From positions 1 through 64,000 of the forward strand of contig NZ_JAQWFR010000006.1 in assembly GCF_029238675.1 (NCBI RefSeq): a stretch of DNA of 64,000 nt. Reading direction: 5' to 3'. Below the pieces are notes generated by a model, which was not told the origin of the DNA, made no database searches, and saw only the letters and a program-made list of their open reading frames with translations. This DNA comes from Oceanicoccus sp. Its GTDB lineage: Bacteria; Pseudomonadota; Gammaproteobacteria; Pseudomonadales; Dasaniaceae. Shown in pieces: positions 8,490 through 19,436 of this stretch; position 1 is the stretch's first letter, and each line of letters opens with the position of its first letter. Position numbers and translations under genes: made by a program.

Positions 8490-9242
8490 TCCAAAGGCGC
8501 TAAGCCCAAACAGTATAATTCCCAGGCCTCGATAGAATAGTTTAGGGTCAGATTCCAGAACTTTGGTATGAATGCGAAGGCCTATAATATGGCCAACACC
8601 CGCTGCTGGTAATAACCAGAGGTGGTGAATGAGTTGTAAGTCTATCCCTACATAAATAAACGCCGTCATTTTGATTGATACTAAGACAAACCAAAGTACA
8701 AATAAACTGTCGCGCAGTTGGTAGCGATTTATATGATTGGCCAGCACGGCGATTATCAATGGTGCGCCAATTAATGAGGTGCCACTGATATAGCCACCCA
8801 ACATTAAAAAAATAATGTCCAGCGATTTACTTTTACTACTAAGCGTTTTGTTAAAAATGTAGGTGGTGGAATAGACGGCAACAATAAGAAAAATAATACC
8901 GCTAAGCAGCTCTGGTGCCAGAGTTATTAAGCCAAAGACCCCAATCATTTTTGGGATAATAATAATGGCAAAGGCATAGCGTAGATATTGCCAGTTAATA
9001 GTGCTGGTAGTGGGGTTGTTACTATTGCTGGATTTTTTGTAATTTTGGATAACGGTCAGTGCAGAGAAAAATAATAAATGCACTGAGATTAAGGGTAGCC
9101 AGATTAATGGATCATTGACGATCATTAATAAGAAGGGCAATGAAAAAACCGCACCACCAAAACCCAAGCCGGAGCGAACAACGCCGCTCCAGGTAAAGAT
9201 AATGGCGATCAAGCCATATTGGTACCACAGCAGGTCATGCAT
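8469..9242 (-). CDS. TSUP family (TauE/SafE-like) membrane permease
   Basis: The protein has 257 residues and is almost entirely hydrophobic, with about eight predicted helices and the GxGFGGAVFSLP-type N-terminal motif typical of TSUP (TauE/SafE) anion or sulfite-exporter family proteins. The substrate cannot be told from sequence. It ends in a 21-bp overlap with the convergent VanZ-like gene and starts only 6 bp from the psd stop, so it may be the last gene of the rhdA-psd transcript. The rhodanese two genes upstream would fit a sulfur-compound theme, but that is inference. Confidence 0.75.
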   Translation of the reverse strand: MHDLLWYQYGLIAIIFTWSGVVRSGLGFGGAVFSLPFLLMIVNDPLIWLPLISVHLLFFSALTVIQNYKKSSNSNNPTTSTINWQYLRYAFAIIIIPKMIGVFGLITLAPELLSGIIFLIVAVYSTTYIFNKTLSSKSKSLDIIFLMLGGYISGTSLIGAPLIIAVLANHINRYQLRDSLFVLWFVLVSIKMTAFIYVGIDLQLIHHLWLLPAAGVGHIIGLRIHTKVLESDPKLFYRGLGIILFGLSAFGLWRNLH

Positions 9243-9248
9243 TGATTA

Positions 9249-10109
9249 TCAGTCGCTGCTATGGGTATGGCCAAATAGTTCACCCATGGTGGTTGGGCTG
9301 CCAGCCTTTAAGTCTTCGCGCCATTGCATAACGTCAGGGCCAAATAGAACAATGGCTGTGGAGCCTAGTTTAAAGCGGCCCATTTCTTGTCCTTTTTTCA
9401 GGGAGATTGCTTTTTGTTTGGCAAGATATTTTTGGGTGCGAATCTCACGCTTGATGGGCGCTACTTGACCTGCCCAGACTGTTTCAATACCAGCAACAAT
9501 CATCGCCCCCACCAGGATAACCGCCATGGGCCCTGCATCAGTTTCAAAAATACAAACTGCGCGCTCGTTACGAGAAAATAAACGGGGTACATTTTCAGCG
9601 GTGGTGGCATTAACGGAAAATAAATCACCGGGCACATAGGTCATACTTTTTAGTTTGCCGGTTAAGGGCATATGCACGCGGTGGTAATCTTTTGGGGATA
9701 AATAAACGGTGGCAAATCTTCCGCCTTGAAAGGGCCTGGCAATCTCTTTGTCGCCGCCAATGAGTTCTTCCAGTGTATAGCTTTGTCCCTTGGCTTGAAA
9801 GATTCTGCCATTTTCAATATCGCCTAACTGGCTAATAGCGCCATCGGCAGGGCAGGCGATGCTGTTTTCTTCTATAGTGATGGGGCGTGCGCCTGCCATT
9901 AGTTCACGGGTAAAGAATGCATTAAAGTTTTTATAGTTAAGCGGCTCCGGGTCGGCCGCTTCATCCATATTGACGTTATAGCGGCGAATAAACCATTGGA
10001 TAAACTTGTTTTTAACCCAGGGCCATTCACATTCTGCGACCATGCCCGCAGCGCGGGATAATAAATGTTGCGGAACAATATATTGAAAAATAATAAATAA
10101 AACGTTCAT
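9249..10109 (-). CDS. psd: Phosphatidylserine decarboxylase proenzyme
   Basis: 286 residues from MNVLFIIFQY. The enzyme converts phosphatidylserine to phosphatidylethanolamine at the inner membrane. It is made as a proenzyme cleaved at the LGST motif, here FKLGS250-T, giving a pyruvoyl-bearing alpha chain. Conserved PADG (D89) and YHRVHMP (H143, H146) are present. The track ORF begins 22 codons upstream inside rhdA; the start at 10109 matches the family N-terminus. It follows rhdA by 17 bp, a pairing also known from Pseudomonas. Confidence 0.95.
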   Translation of the reverse strand: MNVLFIIFQYIVPQHLLSRAAGMVAECEWPWVKNKFIQWFIRRYNVNMDEAADPEPLNYKNFNAFFTRELMAGARPITIEENSIACPADGAISQLGDIENGRIFQAKGQSYTLEELIGGDKEIARPFQGGRFATVYLSPKDYHRVHMPLTGKLKSMTYVPGDLFSVNATTAENVPRLFSRNERAVCIFETDAGPMAVILVGAMIVAGIETVWAGQVAPIKREIRTQKYLAKQKAISLKKGQEMGRFKLGSTAIVLFGPDVMQWREDLKAGSPTTMGELFGHTHSSD

Positions 10110-10126
10110 GTTATTTGATCTCGTTT

Positions 10127-10951
10127 TTAATTGTTGGCAATCGGTGTGTCTTCGCGGTTGCCCCATTCTGACCATGAGCCGTGATAGCCTTTGATATTGG
10201 GGTAGCCCAAAATTTTCATGGCCAGGTAACTTAAACCAGAGCGGTGGTGAGTTTGGCAGTGAGTAATAATTTGCTTGTCTTTGCTAAGACCCAAATCATT
10301 TAAGCGTTGTTGTAGCTGCTCAAGATTAACCAGCCGCAAATTACGTTCACGGTCCATTAGCTCCAGCCAGTCGATATTAACGGCCCCTGGAATATGGCCG
10401 CCACGCCTGGCCAATACTTTGCTGCCATTGTGTTCGCCGGCAGAGCGTGCATCCCAGATACCAAAGTCGTCGCTACCCAGTTTAGGGATAATATCGTTGA
10501 CCTCTGCGATTGGGGTGGTGTTAACCGTTACCTGATAGTCGGTAGCAGCAGGTGTGTTGATGGTAGTTTCCACTGGGTGGCCTTCATTAACCCATGTGGC
10601 CAGGCCGCCATTCAGGTATGAGTAGTTTGTATGCCCCAGTACATCCAGCGTCCAGATCAAGCGTCCGGCCCAGCCGCCACCTTCATCGTCATAGGCAATA
10701 ACATGTTTGTCGGGACTAAGGCCCACTCGGGAAAATATGTCGTGAAGCTGTTCAGCGCTGGGTAGCTTGCCCGGATAAGGTGGGGTGCCAGCCTGTAGCG
10801 CTTTGGGCTCGATATGGACGGCCCCGGGTATATGGAACCTGGCATGATTTTCTGCGCTGCTGGTATCCAGGATAAGAAGGCTATGGCTATCATCCGATAG
10901 CCGCTCAGCTAGTTGCTCGGCTTCCAGTAATAGGGGCAGTGAAGTAGACAT
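10127..10951 (-). CDS. rhdA: Two-domain rhodanese (thiosulfate sulfurtransferase), RhdA type
   Basis: 274 residues with two rhodanese domains. The C-terminal domain has the active loop HCQTHHRSG (C232), the sequence I recall for Azotobacter vinelandii RhdA. The N-terminal domain has lost the catalytic cysteine (AYDDEGGGWAG). It transfers sulfane sulfur from thiosulfate to an acceptor in the cytoplasm; the physiological acceptor is uncertain. First gene of the rhdA-psd pair. Confidence 0.88.
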   Translation of the reverse strand: MSTSLPLLLEAEQLAERLSDDSHSLLILDTSSAENHARFHIPGAVHIEPKALQAGTPPYPGKLPSAEQLHDIFSRVGLSPDKHVIAYDDEGGGWAGRLIWTLDVLGHTNYSYLNGGLATWVNEGHPVETTINTPAATDYQVTVNTTPIAEVNDIIPKLGSDDFGIWDARSAGEHNGSKVLARRGGHIPGAVNIDWLELMDRERNLRLVNLEQLQQRLNDLGLSKDKQIITHCQTHHRSGLSYLAMKILGYPNIKGYHGSWSEWGNREDTPIANN

Positions 10952-11048
10952 GGGGTATCTATCTCGGTGTTAAAGGTGGTTGAAAAATCAGACGCGGAGT
11001 GTACTACATAACGTCATTTCACACACCGTCATTCGCCCCATCGATCCT

Positions 11049-12071
11049 TCACAGCATCTCCAGTGAGTTGGCAATAGATTCAAAGCTGGCCAATCGGCGT
11101 TCAGAAATTTTGCCTGCTTCAAGGGCGGCTAATAATTCACAGCCAGGTTCCGATTGATGTTTGCAGTCGCGGAATTTGCAACCGCCAAGATAGGGGCGAA
11201 ATTCTAAAAAGCCATCTAGTACTTGTTCCCGTTCCATATGCCACAAACCAAATTCTCGAATTCCCGGTGAGTCCACTAAGTCGCCGCCGTCGGGAAAATG
11301 AAACAGTTTGGCGGTGGTTGTGGTGTGGGTGCCTTTGGCGTGAGCTTTGGATAATTCGCCGACTTTAATATCAACACCGGGCAGCAATGCATTAATTAAT
11401 GAAGATTTGCCCACGCCGGATTGCCCAACAAAAACGCTGGTGCGATCTTTGAGGACATTTTTTAATTCGGCTAGCCCATCCATACTTTGGGTGGAGGCGT
11501 TTAAAACGCGATAGCCAATCTCAGGATAGATGGATAACAGCTCATCAATTTGAGCGCGGTTTTTATCATCGATTAAATCCATTTTATTGAGCAAGATCAG
11601 CGGTTCTATATCCACAGACTCGGCTGCCACTAAATAACGGTCAATCAGATTAGCATGAGGTTCTGGCAGTGGGGCAATCACGATAACGATATAGTCGATA
11701 TTAGCCGCTACGGGCCGCAACTGCCCGTGCATATCCGGACGTGAAAGTTCACTTTCCCTGGGTTGGTTGGCAACAATCACACCGGTGGGGTTGCCCGCCC
11801 GCCAAATAACACGGTCGCCGGTGACTAAGGTGTCTAAATTGGCCCGCAGGTGACAGCGGAAGATTTGCCCGGCATCGTTGCCTTGCTGGCATTCGACATC
11901 AACCTGACTGCCATAATGGGCGATCACCAAGCCTTCCTGCTCATCGCCCAATTCCCCTTCGGTTAATTGCTGGTCGACAAAGTCGGCCTTTTTACTGGCT
12001 CGCTCAGTGCGTTCATCCTGAATCTTTTTGACTCGCCAGGCTTGGCGCCGGGTGAGTTTACGCTTCGACAT
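11049..12071 (-). CDS. rsgA: Ribosome small subunit-dependent GTPase RsgA
   Basis: 340 residues. A basic N-terminal tail and OB fold precede a circularly permuted GTPase: G4 NKMD (162-165) comes before G1 GQSGVGKSS (216-224) and G3 DSPG (267-270). The C-terminal zinc motif is C298, C303, H305, C311. It acts late in 30S maturation. It is divergent from orn across about 127 bp, as in many gammaproteobacteria. Confidence 0.96.
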   Translation of the reverse strand: MSKRKLTRRQAWRVKKIQDERTERASKKADFVDQQLTEGELGDEQEGLVIAHYGSQVDVECQQGNDAGQIFRCHLRANLDTLVTGDRVIWRAGNPTGVIVANQPRESELSRPDMHGQLRPVAANIDYIVIVIAPLPEPHANLIDRYLVAAESVDIEPLILLNKMDLIDDKNRAQIDELLSIYPEIGYRVLNASTQSMDGLAELKNVLKDRTSVFVGQSGVGKSSLINALLPGVDIKVGELSKAHAKGTHTTTTAKLFHFPDGGDLVDSPGIREFGLWHMEREQVLDGFLEFRPYLGGCKFRDCKHQSEPGCELLAALEAGKISERRLASFESIANSLEML

Positions 12072-12198
12072 GGTTTTTAGGGTGGCTCATAAATCAGTGA
12101 TATGAAGGAATTGTGCCCCTATTATTAAGAGAAGCCGGCAATTTTGCTACACTTACCTTTTAATTTACCTGCCTTTAGGGTGTTTACCGGGATTTTTC

Positions 12199-12756
12199 AT
12201 GTCTGACGCTAGCGATAACAATAAACTTAACTTGATTTGGATCGACCTTGAAATGACCGGCCTTGAGCCTGAGGTTGATCACATTATTGAAATAGCCACC
12301 ATTGTTACGGACTCAGACCTCAATACCATCGCCGAAGGGCCGGTATATGCCATTCACCAGAGTGATGAAATTCTTGCAGGGATGGATGAGTGGAATACCA
12401 CTCACCACGGTCGTTCCGGTTTAACCAAGCGGGTGCAGGAAAGCCAGATCAGCGTTGCCGAGGCCGAGGCGAAAACCATTGAGTTTTTACGCCAGTATGT
12501 GCCTGAAGGCGCATCGCCTATTTGCGGTAATACCATTGGTCAAGATCGCCGCTTTCTGGTGAAGTATATGCCGCAATTGGAAGCCTATTTCCACTATCGC
12601 AACCTGGATGTCAGCACCTTAAAAGAGTTAATGCGCCGCTGGCGGCCTGAGTTGATGGGCGGTATTAGCAAGCAGGGTGCACATTTGGCGCTGGACGATA
12701 TTCGTGAGTCTATTGAAGAATTAAAATACTATCGTGAAGTGTTTTTGAAGGTTTAA
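12199..12756 (+). CDS. orn: Oligoribonuclease
   Basis: 185 residues, full length for a DEDDh exonuclease. Visible motifs are WIDLEMTGL (D16, E18) and the C-terminal [10 protein letters not shown] containing the catalytic His and Asp. It degrades 2-5 nt RNAs, including pGpG from c-di-GMP turnover; GGDEF and PilZ proteins are also encoded in this window. Its stop overlaps that of the convergent queG by 4 bp. Confidence 0.96.
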   Translation: MSDASDNNKLNLIWIDLEMTGLEPEVDHIIEIATIVTDSDLNTIAEGPVYAIHQSDEILAGMDEWNTTHHGRSGLTKRVQESQISVAEAEAKTIEFLRQYVPEGASPICGNTIGQDRRFLVKYMPQLEAYFHYRNLDVSTLKELMRRWRPELMGGISKQGAHLALDDIRESIEELKYYREVFLKV

Positions 12757-13835
12757 TGCTGTTTTAAAGCCCATATGACATGTTCACGCACCAAGGCCGA
12801 GGGATGACTCTCCTTGTCAGTTAAGGCCTTGGTAACGGTTTCCGATGTAGGTGCATTGCCAAGAGCCACGGCAATATTTCTTAACCAACTCTCATAGCCA
12901 ATTCGCCGAATAGCCGAACCCTCAGTGCGTTTAAGAAACTCTTCCTCAGTCCATTGAAATAACTCAATCAACTCCGCCGCCTGAAGGTTGTTGCGCGGTT
13001 GGAAGTCCGTCTCTTCAGTATGCTCAGAAAATTTATTCCAGGGACAGACCAACTGGCAGTCATCGCAGCCATAAATACGATTGCCCATTAACGGCCTTAA
13101 GTCTTCAGGAATACTCTCCCTTAGCTCAATCGTCAGATAAGAAATACAACGGCGGGCATCTACTTGGTTGGGCGCCACAATAGCGCCGGTAGGGCAGTCA
13201 TCCAGGCACGCCGTGCAGGTGCCACAGTGCATGGTTTCTTGAGGTGGGTCCAGGGGTAGTGGTAAGTCAGTATAAATCTCACCGAGAAAAAACCATGATC
13301 CTGCTTTGGGGTTAATCAGCATGGTGTTTTTGCCAATCCAACCAAGGCCGGCTTTTTCCGCCAGCGCTCTTTCTAATACTGGGGCGCTGTCCACAAAGGC
13401 GCGATGATTATGTTGCCCGGCCACCTCTGAGATTTTTTGCGCCAAAGTCGCCAAACGTTTTCGCATTAACTTGTGATAGTCGCGGCCCAGCGCATAGCGG
13501 GAAATATAGGCTTTATCTTTGTCTGCCAGCACCTCTTCCATGCTGTCGGTATCCGGCAAATAATCCATTCTGGCACTTAATACTCTTAAGGTGCCGGGTA
13601 AAAGCTGCTCTGGCCGCGAGCGCTTTTCTCCATGATTGGCCATATAATCCATATCGCCGTGGAAGTTTTTCTCCAGCCAGTTCTGCAAATGTTGGCGCGG
13701 TTGGTCCAGGTCGATATCGCTAATGCCAATTTGCTGAAATCCCAATTCCCGGCCCCATGCGCGAATATCTTCCATTAGCAATGAAAGATCTGTGCTATTG
13801 ATCGCGTTAGGGCTGTTATCCTTGTGATTGGTCAT
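12753..13835 (-). CDS. queG: Epoxyqueuosine reductase QueG
   Basis: 360 residues from the ATG at 13835; the track uses a TTG seven codons earlier, and neither has a clear ribosome binding site. The cobalamin-dependent enzyme performs the last step of queuosine synthesis on tRNA. Two [4Fe-4S] motifs are visible: [16 protein letters not shown] and [11 protein letters not shown]. The N-terminal [11 protein letters not shown] stretch is characteristic, and the C-terminus is HEAT-like. Convergent with orn and divergent from nnr, with a palindromic element in between. Confidence 0.93.
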   Translation of the reverse strand: MTNHKDNSPNAINSTDLSLLMEDIRAWGRELGFQQIGISDIDLDQPRQHLQNWLEKNFHGDMDYMANHGEKRSRPEQLLPGTLRVLSARMDYLPDTDSMEEVLADKDKAYISRYALGRDYHKLMRKRLATLAQKISEVAGQHNHRAFVDSAPVLERALAEKAGLGWIGKNTMLINPKAGSWFFLGEIYTDLPLPLDPPQETMHCGTCTACLDDCPTGAIVAPNQVDARRCISYLTIELRESIPEDLRPLMGNRIYGCDDCQLVCPWNKFSEHTEETDFQPRNNLQAAELIELFQWTEEEFLKRTEGSAIRRIGYESWLRNIAVALGNAPTSETVTKALTDKESHPSALVREHVIWALKQH

Positions 13836-13894
13836 CGTAGTTAGCGGTGGCTTCAATTATAATTGCGGTTAAGCCTGTCATTCCAGCGCAGTTC

Positions 13895-13997
13895 CGTCAT
13901 TCCCGCGAAGGCGGGAATCTAGACTGGGTGCTTATGCTGTTATTTCCGCCAAAGCGGAAATCTACAGTGCTGGATTCCCGCCTTCGCGGGAATGACG
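13895..13997. repeat. Palindromic element, copy 1 (orientation B)
   Basis: Outer arms CGTCATTCCCGCGAAGGCGG... and its complement ending GCGGGAATGACG flank a central ATTTCCGC-CAAA-GCGGAAAT hairpin. Each arm is itself a hairpin (ATTCCCGCGAAGGCGGGAAT). It lies between the divergent queG and nnr. No target-site duplication is evident. Confidence 0.9.
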
Positions 13998-14104
13998 GGG
14001 CTTCAAATAGCGTTCTTTGTGGCTAGTGTGACAGATTAGCAGGCAGACCGATAACACCAACTAACAATTAGACAGTAATTAGAGTCCTTTAGTGGGATAA
14101 AAGT

Positions 14105-15622
14105 ATGGATAGAACAATCGCTAATAACAATTTGCCAACCTTGCTTTACCGTGCCGAACAAGTTCGTGAATTAGATCGTGTAGCCATTGAGGGTGAGGGC
14201 ATTCCCGGTTTTACCTTAATGCGACGTGCGGCCAAGGCTGCCTTTAATGTCCTGTTGGCCCAGTACCCAGAGCTAGAAAAGCTGACTATTTTCTGTGGCG
14301 TAGGCAATAACGGGGGGGATGGCTATGCCATGGCTAGCCTGGCACTTCAGCGGGGTATTGAGGTGCTTATCGTCCAGTGTGGCGATGCCGGAAAAATTGC
14401 TGGCGATGCTCTACAAGCCAGGCAGCATGCTCTGCAGGATGGGGCTGCGGTGGTCGAGTTTTCTGCTGGCCTGGAGTTAGAGCAAGGTGTGGTTGTCGAT
14501 TCATTACTGGGTACTGGTCTCACCGGCGATGTGCGTGGGGAGGCTGGGGAGGCAATAGCCCTGATTAACGATTGCCAGCTGCCCGTGTTGGCTATCGATA
14601 CCCCCTCTGGCCTATGCAGTGACACCGGCCTGGTACTCGGTAAAGCGATATATGCAGACCATACCGTTAGTTTTATTGGGCTTAAGCAGGGTCTTTTGAC
14701 TGGGGCGGGTCCGGATTATACTGGAGCTCTACATTTTCACGATTTAACGGTACCAGCATCGGTTTTCCAGCAGGTAGCAAGCAGCAGCGAACGGTTAGAC
14801 TTGCCAGGGCTATTAGCTCAACTACCGAAAAGACAAGCCTCTGCCCATAAAGGACATTTTGGGCATGTGATGGTCACCGGCGGCGATTCGGGTATGGCCG
14901 GCGCTGCGGCAATGGCGTCGCAGGCGGCTTGCCGAGTCGGCGCCGGACTTATTTCCTGCGCTACTCGTCCTGAGCATATCCCAGCCATTATTAGCCGCTC
15001 CCCTGAAGTCATGGCCCACGGTGTTATCTCCGGGCAGGAAATCGAGCCTTTATTGGCATCTGCCTCAGTAGTGGTGGTTGGCCCGGGTTTGGGGCAGGGT
15101 GCCTGGGGCGAGCAATTACTCCAAAAGGTAGCGCAATTAACGGTGCCTCTAGTGGTTGATGCTGATGCGCTCAATATTCTAGCCGCCGGTCGCGTGGTAA
15201 AAGAAAGACAAAGAGATAACTGGATTCTCACTCCTCACCCAGGCGAAGCGGCCCGATTATTGGGTTGTTCTACCGCCGAAGTTCAGCATGATCGTTTTGC
15301 GGCGGTCAAAGAGTTGCAGCGCCGCTATGGTGGCGCTGTGATCTTAAAAGGTGCAGGCACTTTGGTGGCCGCTGGTGACTATGACCAGGTCGGCTTATGC
15401 CCCTATGGCAATCCGGGTATGGCTACCGGTGGTATGGGGGATGTATTAAGTGGTGTGCTGGGGGCTTTACTGGCCCAGGGTTTTAGCCCGGCCAATGCCG
15501 CCAGGCTAGGTGTGTGCCTCCATGCTGTTGCCGGCGATCGCGCTGCGGCAGTTGGTCAGCGGGGTATGATGGCCACAGACCTGCTGCCGCATTTACGCAC
15601 CTTGATTAATCAAAAGACCTGA
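14105..15622 (+). CDS. nnr: Bifunctional NAD(P)H-hydrate repair enzyme (epimerase/dehydratase)
   Basis: 505 residues. The N-terminal half is the YjeF_N epimerase (GVGNNGGDGYAMA). The C-terminal half, from about residue 235, is the ADP/ATP-dependent dehydratase (HKGHFGHVMVTGG, LTPHPGEAARLL, TGGMGDVLSG). Together they repair hydrated NAD(P)H. It starts a tight rightward run: tsaE follows after 5 bp. The family is usually fused like this in gammaproteobacteria. Confidence 0.95.
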   Translation: MDRTIANNNLPTLLYRAEQVRELDRVAIEGEGIPGFTLMRRAAKAAFNVLLAQYPELEKLTIFCGVGNNGGDGYAMASLALQRGIEVLIVQCGDAGKIAGDALQARQHALQDGAAVVEFSAGLELEQGVVVDSLLGTGLTGDVRGEAGEAIALINDCQLPVLAIDTPSGLCSDTGLVLGKAIYADHTVSFIGLKQGLLTGAGPDYTGALHFHDLTVPASVFQQVASSSERLDLPGLLAQLPKRQASAHKGHFGHVMVTGGDSGMAGAAAMASQAACRVGAGLISCATRPEHIPAIISRSPEVMAHGVISGQEIEPLLASASVVVVGPGLGQGAWGEQLLQKVAQLTVPLVVDADALNILAAGRVVKERQRDNWILTPHPGEAARLLGCSTAEVQHDRFAAVKELQRRYGGAVILKGAGTLVAAGDYDQVGLCPYGNPGMATGGMGDVLSGVLGALLAQGFSPANAARLGVCLHAVAGDRAAAVGQRGMMATDLLPHLRTLINQKT

Positions 15623-15627
15623 ATTCC

Positions 15628-16095
15628 ATGACCTCTATTTCACAACAATTGATCGGTGAAGAGGCTATGGTGGCCTTTGGTGCTGTTTTGGGTAAGGCTT
15701 GCCAGCAGCAACAAGTGGTTGTTTTTCTCGAAGGGGATTTGGGCATGGGTAAAACCACCCTAAGCCGAGGCGTACTGCAATCCTATGGTCATAAAGGCGC
15801 TGTAAAGAGTCCGACGTACACCTTAGTGGAACCCTATGAATTTGATGGTGCCCAAGTCTATCACTTTGACTTATACCGTTTAGGTGATCCGGAAGAGTTG
15901 GAATATATGGGTATCCGTGACTATTTTTCCGATGATAAAACTCTGTGTTTGGTGGAGTGGGCTGAAAAGGGCGAGATGTTTTTGCCCACAGCGGATATAG
16001 TCGTTAGGATAAAGCTAATAACAGGGGGAAGGGATGTTACCGTTAGTGCCAATACCCCCACTGGCAAAGGCGTATTAAGCCAACTCCAGCTATAA
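15628..16095 (+). CDS. tsaE: tRNA threonylcarbamoyladenosine ATPase TsaE
   Basis: 155 residues, full length. The Walker A motif is GDLGMGKTTLSRG and the conserved SPTYTLVEPY and HFDLYRL segments follow. It works with TsaB/TsaD in t6A37 modification of ANN-decoding tRNAs. Its TAA stop overlaps the amidase ATG by 1 bp, suggesting coupled translation. Confidence 0.96.
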   Translation: MTSISQQLIGEEAMVAFGAVLGKACQQQQVVVFLEGDLGMGKTTLSRGVLQSYGHKGAVKSPTYTLVEPYEFDGAQVYHFDLYRLGDPEELEYMGIRDYFSDDKTLCLVEWAEKGEMFLPTADIVVRIKLITGGRDVTVSANTPTGKGVLSQLQL

Positions 16096-17441
16096 TGAAC
16101 CTTATGTTAAAGAGAGTGTTACACCCCAACGTGCGTTTTGTGCAGGTCCTGCTACTGGCGTTTTGCAGCCAGGTCTTTTTATCCTCTGTTGTTTATGCCG
16201 CCAAGGTTAACGATGTGCGTGTTTGGCGTGCGCCAGATCATACTCGGGTGGTGTTGGATTTATCCTCTCCCGCCAGTCACAAAATTATGCAGCTCTCTAA
16301 TCCTGAGCGTATCGTTATTGATATTAATAATGCGTCGTTAAAAGCTGAACTGAAAGATTTGGATCTGCAAGATAGCCCTATCTCAAGAATACGCAGCGCC
16401 GTTAAAGATAAAAAGGATTTGCGCGTTGTTCTGGATGTTAATAGCAAAGTTAAGCCCCGCAGTTTTTTACTCAAAGCGAATAAGCAGTTGGGCGATCGTT
16501 TGGTTGTAGATCTTTACGATAAGAAAAAAACCAAGCAGGTGGTTAAACATATCGATGACACTAACAAGCGCGACATTATTATTGCCATTGATGCTGGTCA
16601 TGGCGGTGAAGACCCAGGTGCCAGTGGCCCAAATCGTTTGCGTGAGAAAAATGTAGTGTTGGCGATTGCCAAAGAGTTGAATTATTTACTGAAAAAAGAA
16701 AAAGGCTACAAGCCGGTGATGCTGAGAACCGGCGACTATTATGTCGGTTTAAAAACCCGTCGCGGTTTAGCGCGAAAAGCACAGGCAGATTTAATGGTCT
16801 CCATTCATGCGGATGCCTTTCCCGATTCAAGGGCTAACGGTACTTCCGTTTATGCCTTATCACGCAGAGGAGCCACTAGTGCCATGGCGCAGGTGCTAGC
16901 GGATGATGCTAATAACTCGGACTTGGTGGGTGGCGTCAGCTTAAGTGATAAGGATGATGTATTGGCGGGGGTGTTAGCTGATTTGTCGATGGGTGCGAGC
17001 CTGGATATCAGTACTCAGCTTGGCAAGGGTGTTATTAACGAAATGGGAAAAATTTCACGCCTGCATAGCCGCAAAGTGGAACTGGCTAACTTTTCTGTAC
17101 TGCGCTCTACTGATGTGCCCTCGATTTTGGTAGAGACCGGATTTATTTCCAATCCCGGGGAAGCCAAAAAACTTAAAACAAAAAGTTACCAGCGAAAAAT
17201 GTCCCGCGCTATTTATAACGGTATTGTGAAACATTTTTCCCATAGCCCACCACCGGATACTTATTTGGCCTGGCAAAAACGCCAGCGCGATAAAACTATT
17301 AGATATGTTGTTGCCCGAGGTGATACGCTTTCCGGTATTGCCAAGCGCTACCAAGTCTCCGTTAATTCTATTCGCCGAGAAAATGATCTGGCCTCCAGTG
17401 TGATTAAAGTTGGTCAACGTATCGTTATTCCTTCTTCCTGA
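16095..17441 (+). CDS. N-acetylmuramoyl-L-alanine amidase, AmiB/AmiC type with LysM
   Basis: 448 residues. A signal peptide ends near VVYAAK (about residue 36), followed by an AMIN localisation domain (about 37-135). The zinc Amidase_3 domain starts at IIAIDAGHGGEDPGASGP (about 160) and shows MVSIHADAF and VETGFISN. A C-terminal LysM motif starts near residue 403 (VARGDTLSGIAKRY). It cleaves septal peptidoglycan stems in the periplasm during daughter-cell separation. The AMIN-amidase-LysM order and the tsaE-mutL context fit Pseudomonas AmiB. Confidence 0.93.
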   Translation: MNLMLKRVLHPNVRFVQVLLLAFCSQVFLSSVVYAAKVNDVRVWRAPDHTRVVLDLSSPASHKIMQLSNPERIVIDINNASLKAELKDLDLQDSPISRIRSAVKDKKDLRVVLDVNSKVKPRSFLLKANKQLGDRLVVDLYDKKKTKQVVKHIDDTNKRDIIIAIDAGHGGEDPGASGPNRLREKNVVLAIAKELNYLLKKEKGYKPVMLRTGDYYVGLKTRRGLARKAQADLMVSIHADAFPDSRANGTSVYALSRRGATSAMAQVLADDANNSDLVGGVSLSDKDDVLAGVLADLSMGASLDISTQLGKGVINEMGKISRLHSRKVELANFSVLRSTDVPSILVETGFISNPGEAKKLKTKSYQRKMSRAIYNGIVKHFSHSPPPDTYLAWQKRQRDKTIRYVVARGDTLSGIAKRYQVSVNSIRRENDLASSVIKVGQRIVIPSS

Positions 17442-17462
17442 CCGGTTTCTATATAAGGTTCT

Positions 17463-19301
17463 ATGTCACAAATAAAACTGCTTAGTCCAAGACTGGCTAA
17501 CCAAATTGCCGCTGGTGAAGTGGTAGAACGCCCTGCCTCTGTTATTAAAGAGTTGGTAGAAAATAGTATGGATGCCGGTGCAACACGCATTGATGTCGAT
17601 ATCGAAGCCGGTGGCGTTAAGTTAATGCGCGTGCGTGATAATGGTGGAGGTATTGAACAGGAAGATATGCCTTTGGCCTTAAGCCGTCATGCCACTAGTA
17701 AAATTATTGAGTTAGAAGATTTAGAGAATGTTGGCACCTTGGGTTTTCGGGGTGAGGCTTTGGCCAGTATTAGTTCGGTGTCGCGGTTAACGATGTTGTC
17801 GAATACAGAAGAAAAGGGCGCGGGCTGGAAGGCGCAGTCTGAAGGTCGGGATATGGAAGTGGAAGTCAGTCCGGCTCCACATCCCAAAGGTACCACGGTA
17901 GAAGTGCGAGACTTATTTTTTAATACTCCCGCCCGCCGAAAATTCCTACGCACAGAAAAAACTGAATTTGGTCATTTGGAAGAAGTGATTAAGCGGCAAT
18001 CCCTGAGTCGCTTTGATGTGGGTTTTCATTTAAATCATAACGGCAAAGCGATTCATTCTTTAAAGCCCTGTAGTAGCCAGTTGGAACGCGAGCGCAGAGT
18101 GGCTTCAGTTTGTGGTCCTGCCTTTATGCAAAATGCGTTGCATATCGATACCGAGGCGGCGGGCTTGCGTTTATGGGGGTGGGTTGCTTTGCCAACATTT
18201 TCTCGCAGTCAGGGTGACCTGCAACACTTCTTTGTTAATGGCCGAGTGATCCGCGATAAATTAGTGAGCCATGCTGTGCGCCAGGCTTACCGCGATGTGT
18301 TATTTCATGGTCGTCATCCGGCGTTTGTTTTATATCTTGAATTAGATCCTTCTATTGTTGATGTTAATGTGCATCCAACCAAACACGAAGTTCGTTTTCG
18401 TGATGGTCGTACAGTACATGACTTTCTATTTCGAAGTTTGCATCGTTTGTTGGCGGATGTGCGTCCGGAAGATCAATTGGCGCCTACGGTGATGAATACT
18501 ACAGCAGCTCCCGCCACCGGGATTAGTGGCGGAGAATTTCAGCAACAAGAAACGATTGCTCTGCGGCCTGCAGGAGCTGACCGGCCATCGCCTCAGCAAG
18601 TGCAGGAGCAGCTCAGTAGTTATAGCTCACTGTACAGCGGCGGGAAAGCCAGTGGCAATGACCGTGGTACAGTGCCTTCTGCGCCAGTACCTATACCTCC
18701 AGATGAAGACGGAGAAATTCCTCCCCTGGGCTATGCATTAGCACAGCTAAAAGGTATTTATATTCTTGCAGAAAACGAACAGGGCTTAGTACTGGTTGAT
18801 ATGCATGCCGCCCATGAAAGGATTACCTACGAGCGGATGAAAAACTCCCGGGAAGGCGAGGGCATCCAGACGCAACCGTTACTTGTGCCAGAGTCAATGG
18901 CTGTCAGTCAGCGCGAAGCCGATTATGTTGATCAGCATGCAGAGGTTTTTGTTACTTTAGGTCTTGGATTAGAGCGTGCCGGGCCAGAAACACTAATGAT
19001 TCGAGAAATACCGATTATTTTACAAAGCAGTGATGTTGAACAATTAGTACGAGATGTCTTGTCTGACCTTATTGAGCATGGCAGTAGTGATCGTATCCAA
19101 TCTCATATTAACGAGATTCTCTCCACCATGGCCTGTCATGGTTCCATCCGCGCTAACCGCCGTTTAACCATTCCGGAAATGAATGCTTTGCTTCGTGATA
19201 TGGAAGAGACCGAGCGTAGCGGCCAATGCAATCATGGTCGCCCCACCTGGACCCAGATGTCTTTAGACGAGCTAGACAAATTATTCCTTCGGGGACAGTG
19301 A
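17463..19301 (+). CDS. mutL: DNA mismatch repair protein MutL
   Basis: 612 residues. The N-terminal GHKL ATPase shows [27 protein letters not shown] and GFRGEAL. A Pro/Gln/Ser-rich linker covers about 340-420. The C-terminal domain holds [12 protein letters not shown] near residue 446, which fits the DQHA(x)2E(x)4E endonuclease motif, plus ACHGSIRA and CNHGRPT. This copy is therefore predicted to be a nicking MutL, as in bacteria lacking MutH. Confidence 0.96.
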   Translation: MSQIKLLSPRLANQIAAGEVVERPASVIKELVENSMDAGATRIDVDIEAGGVKLMRVRDNGGGIEQEDMPLALSRHATSKIIELEDLENVGTLGFRGEALASISSVSRLTMLSNTEEKGAGWKAQSEGRDMEVEVSPAPHPKGTTVEVRDLFFNTPARRKFLRTEKTEFGHLEEVIKRQSLSRFDVGFHLNHNGKAIHSLKPCSSQLERERRVASVCGPAFMQNALHIDTEAAGLRLWGWVALPTFSRSQGDLQHFFVNGRVIRDKLVSHAVRQAYRDVLFHGRHPAFVLYLELDPSIVDVNVHPTKHEVRFRDGRTVHDFLFRSLHRLLADVRPEDQLAPTVMNTTAAPATGISGGEFQQQETIALRPAGADRPSPQQVQEQLSSYSSLYSGGKASGNDRGTVPSAPVPIPPDEDGEIPPLGYALAQLKGIYILAENEQGLVLVDMHAAHERITYERMKNSREGEGIQTQPLLVPESMAVSQREADYVDQHAEVFVTLGLGLERAGPETLMIREIPIILQSSDVEQLVRDVLSDLIEHGSSDRIQSHINEILSTMACHGSIRANRRLTIPEMNALLRDMEETERSGQCNHGRPTWTQMSLDELDKLFLRGQ

Positions 19302-19436
19302 CCTAACAGCTTGCTTTAGTGAGCTTGAGTTACGCCTTGTTAAGAGCTTTAATAAGAGTAGTGACCTTGACACAGCTATTAAATCGCCGTGCTTTTACCA
19401 GGCGTTACAACGACAGTCTTTAACGAATAGGCAGCA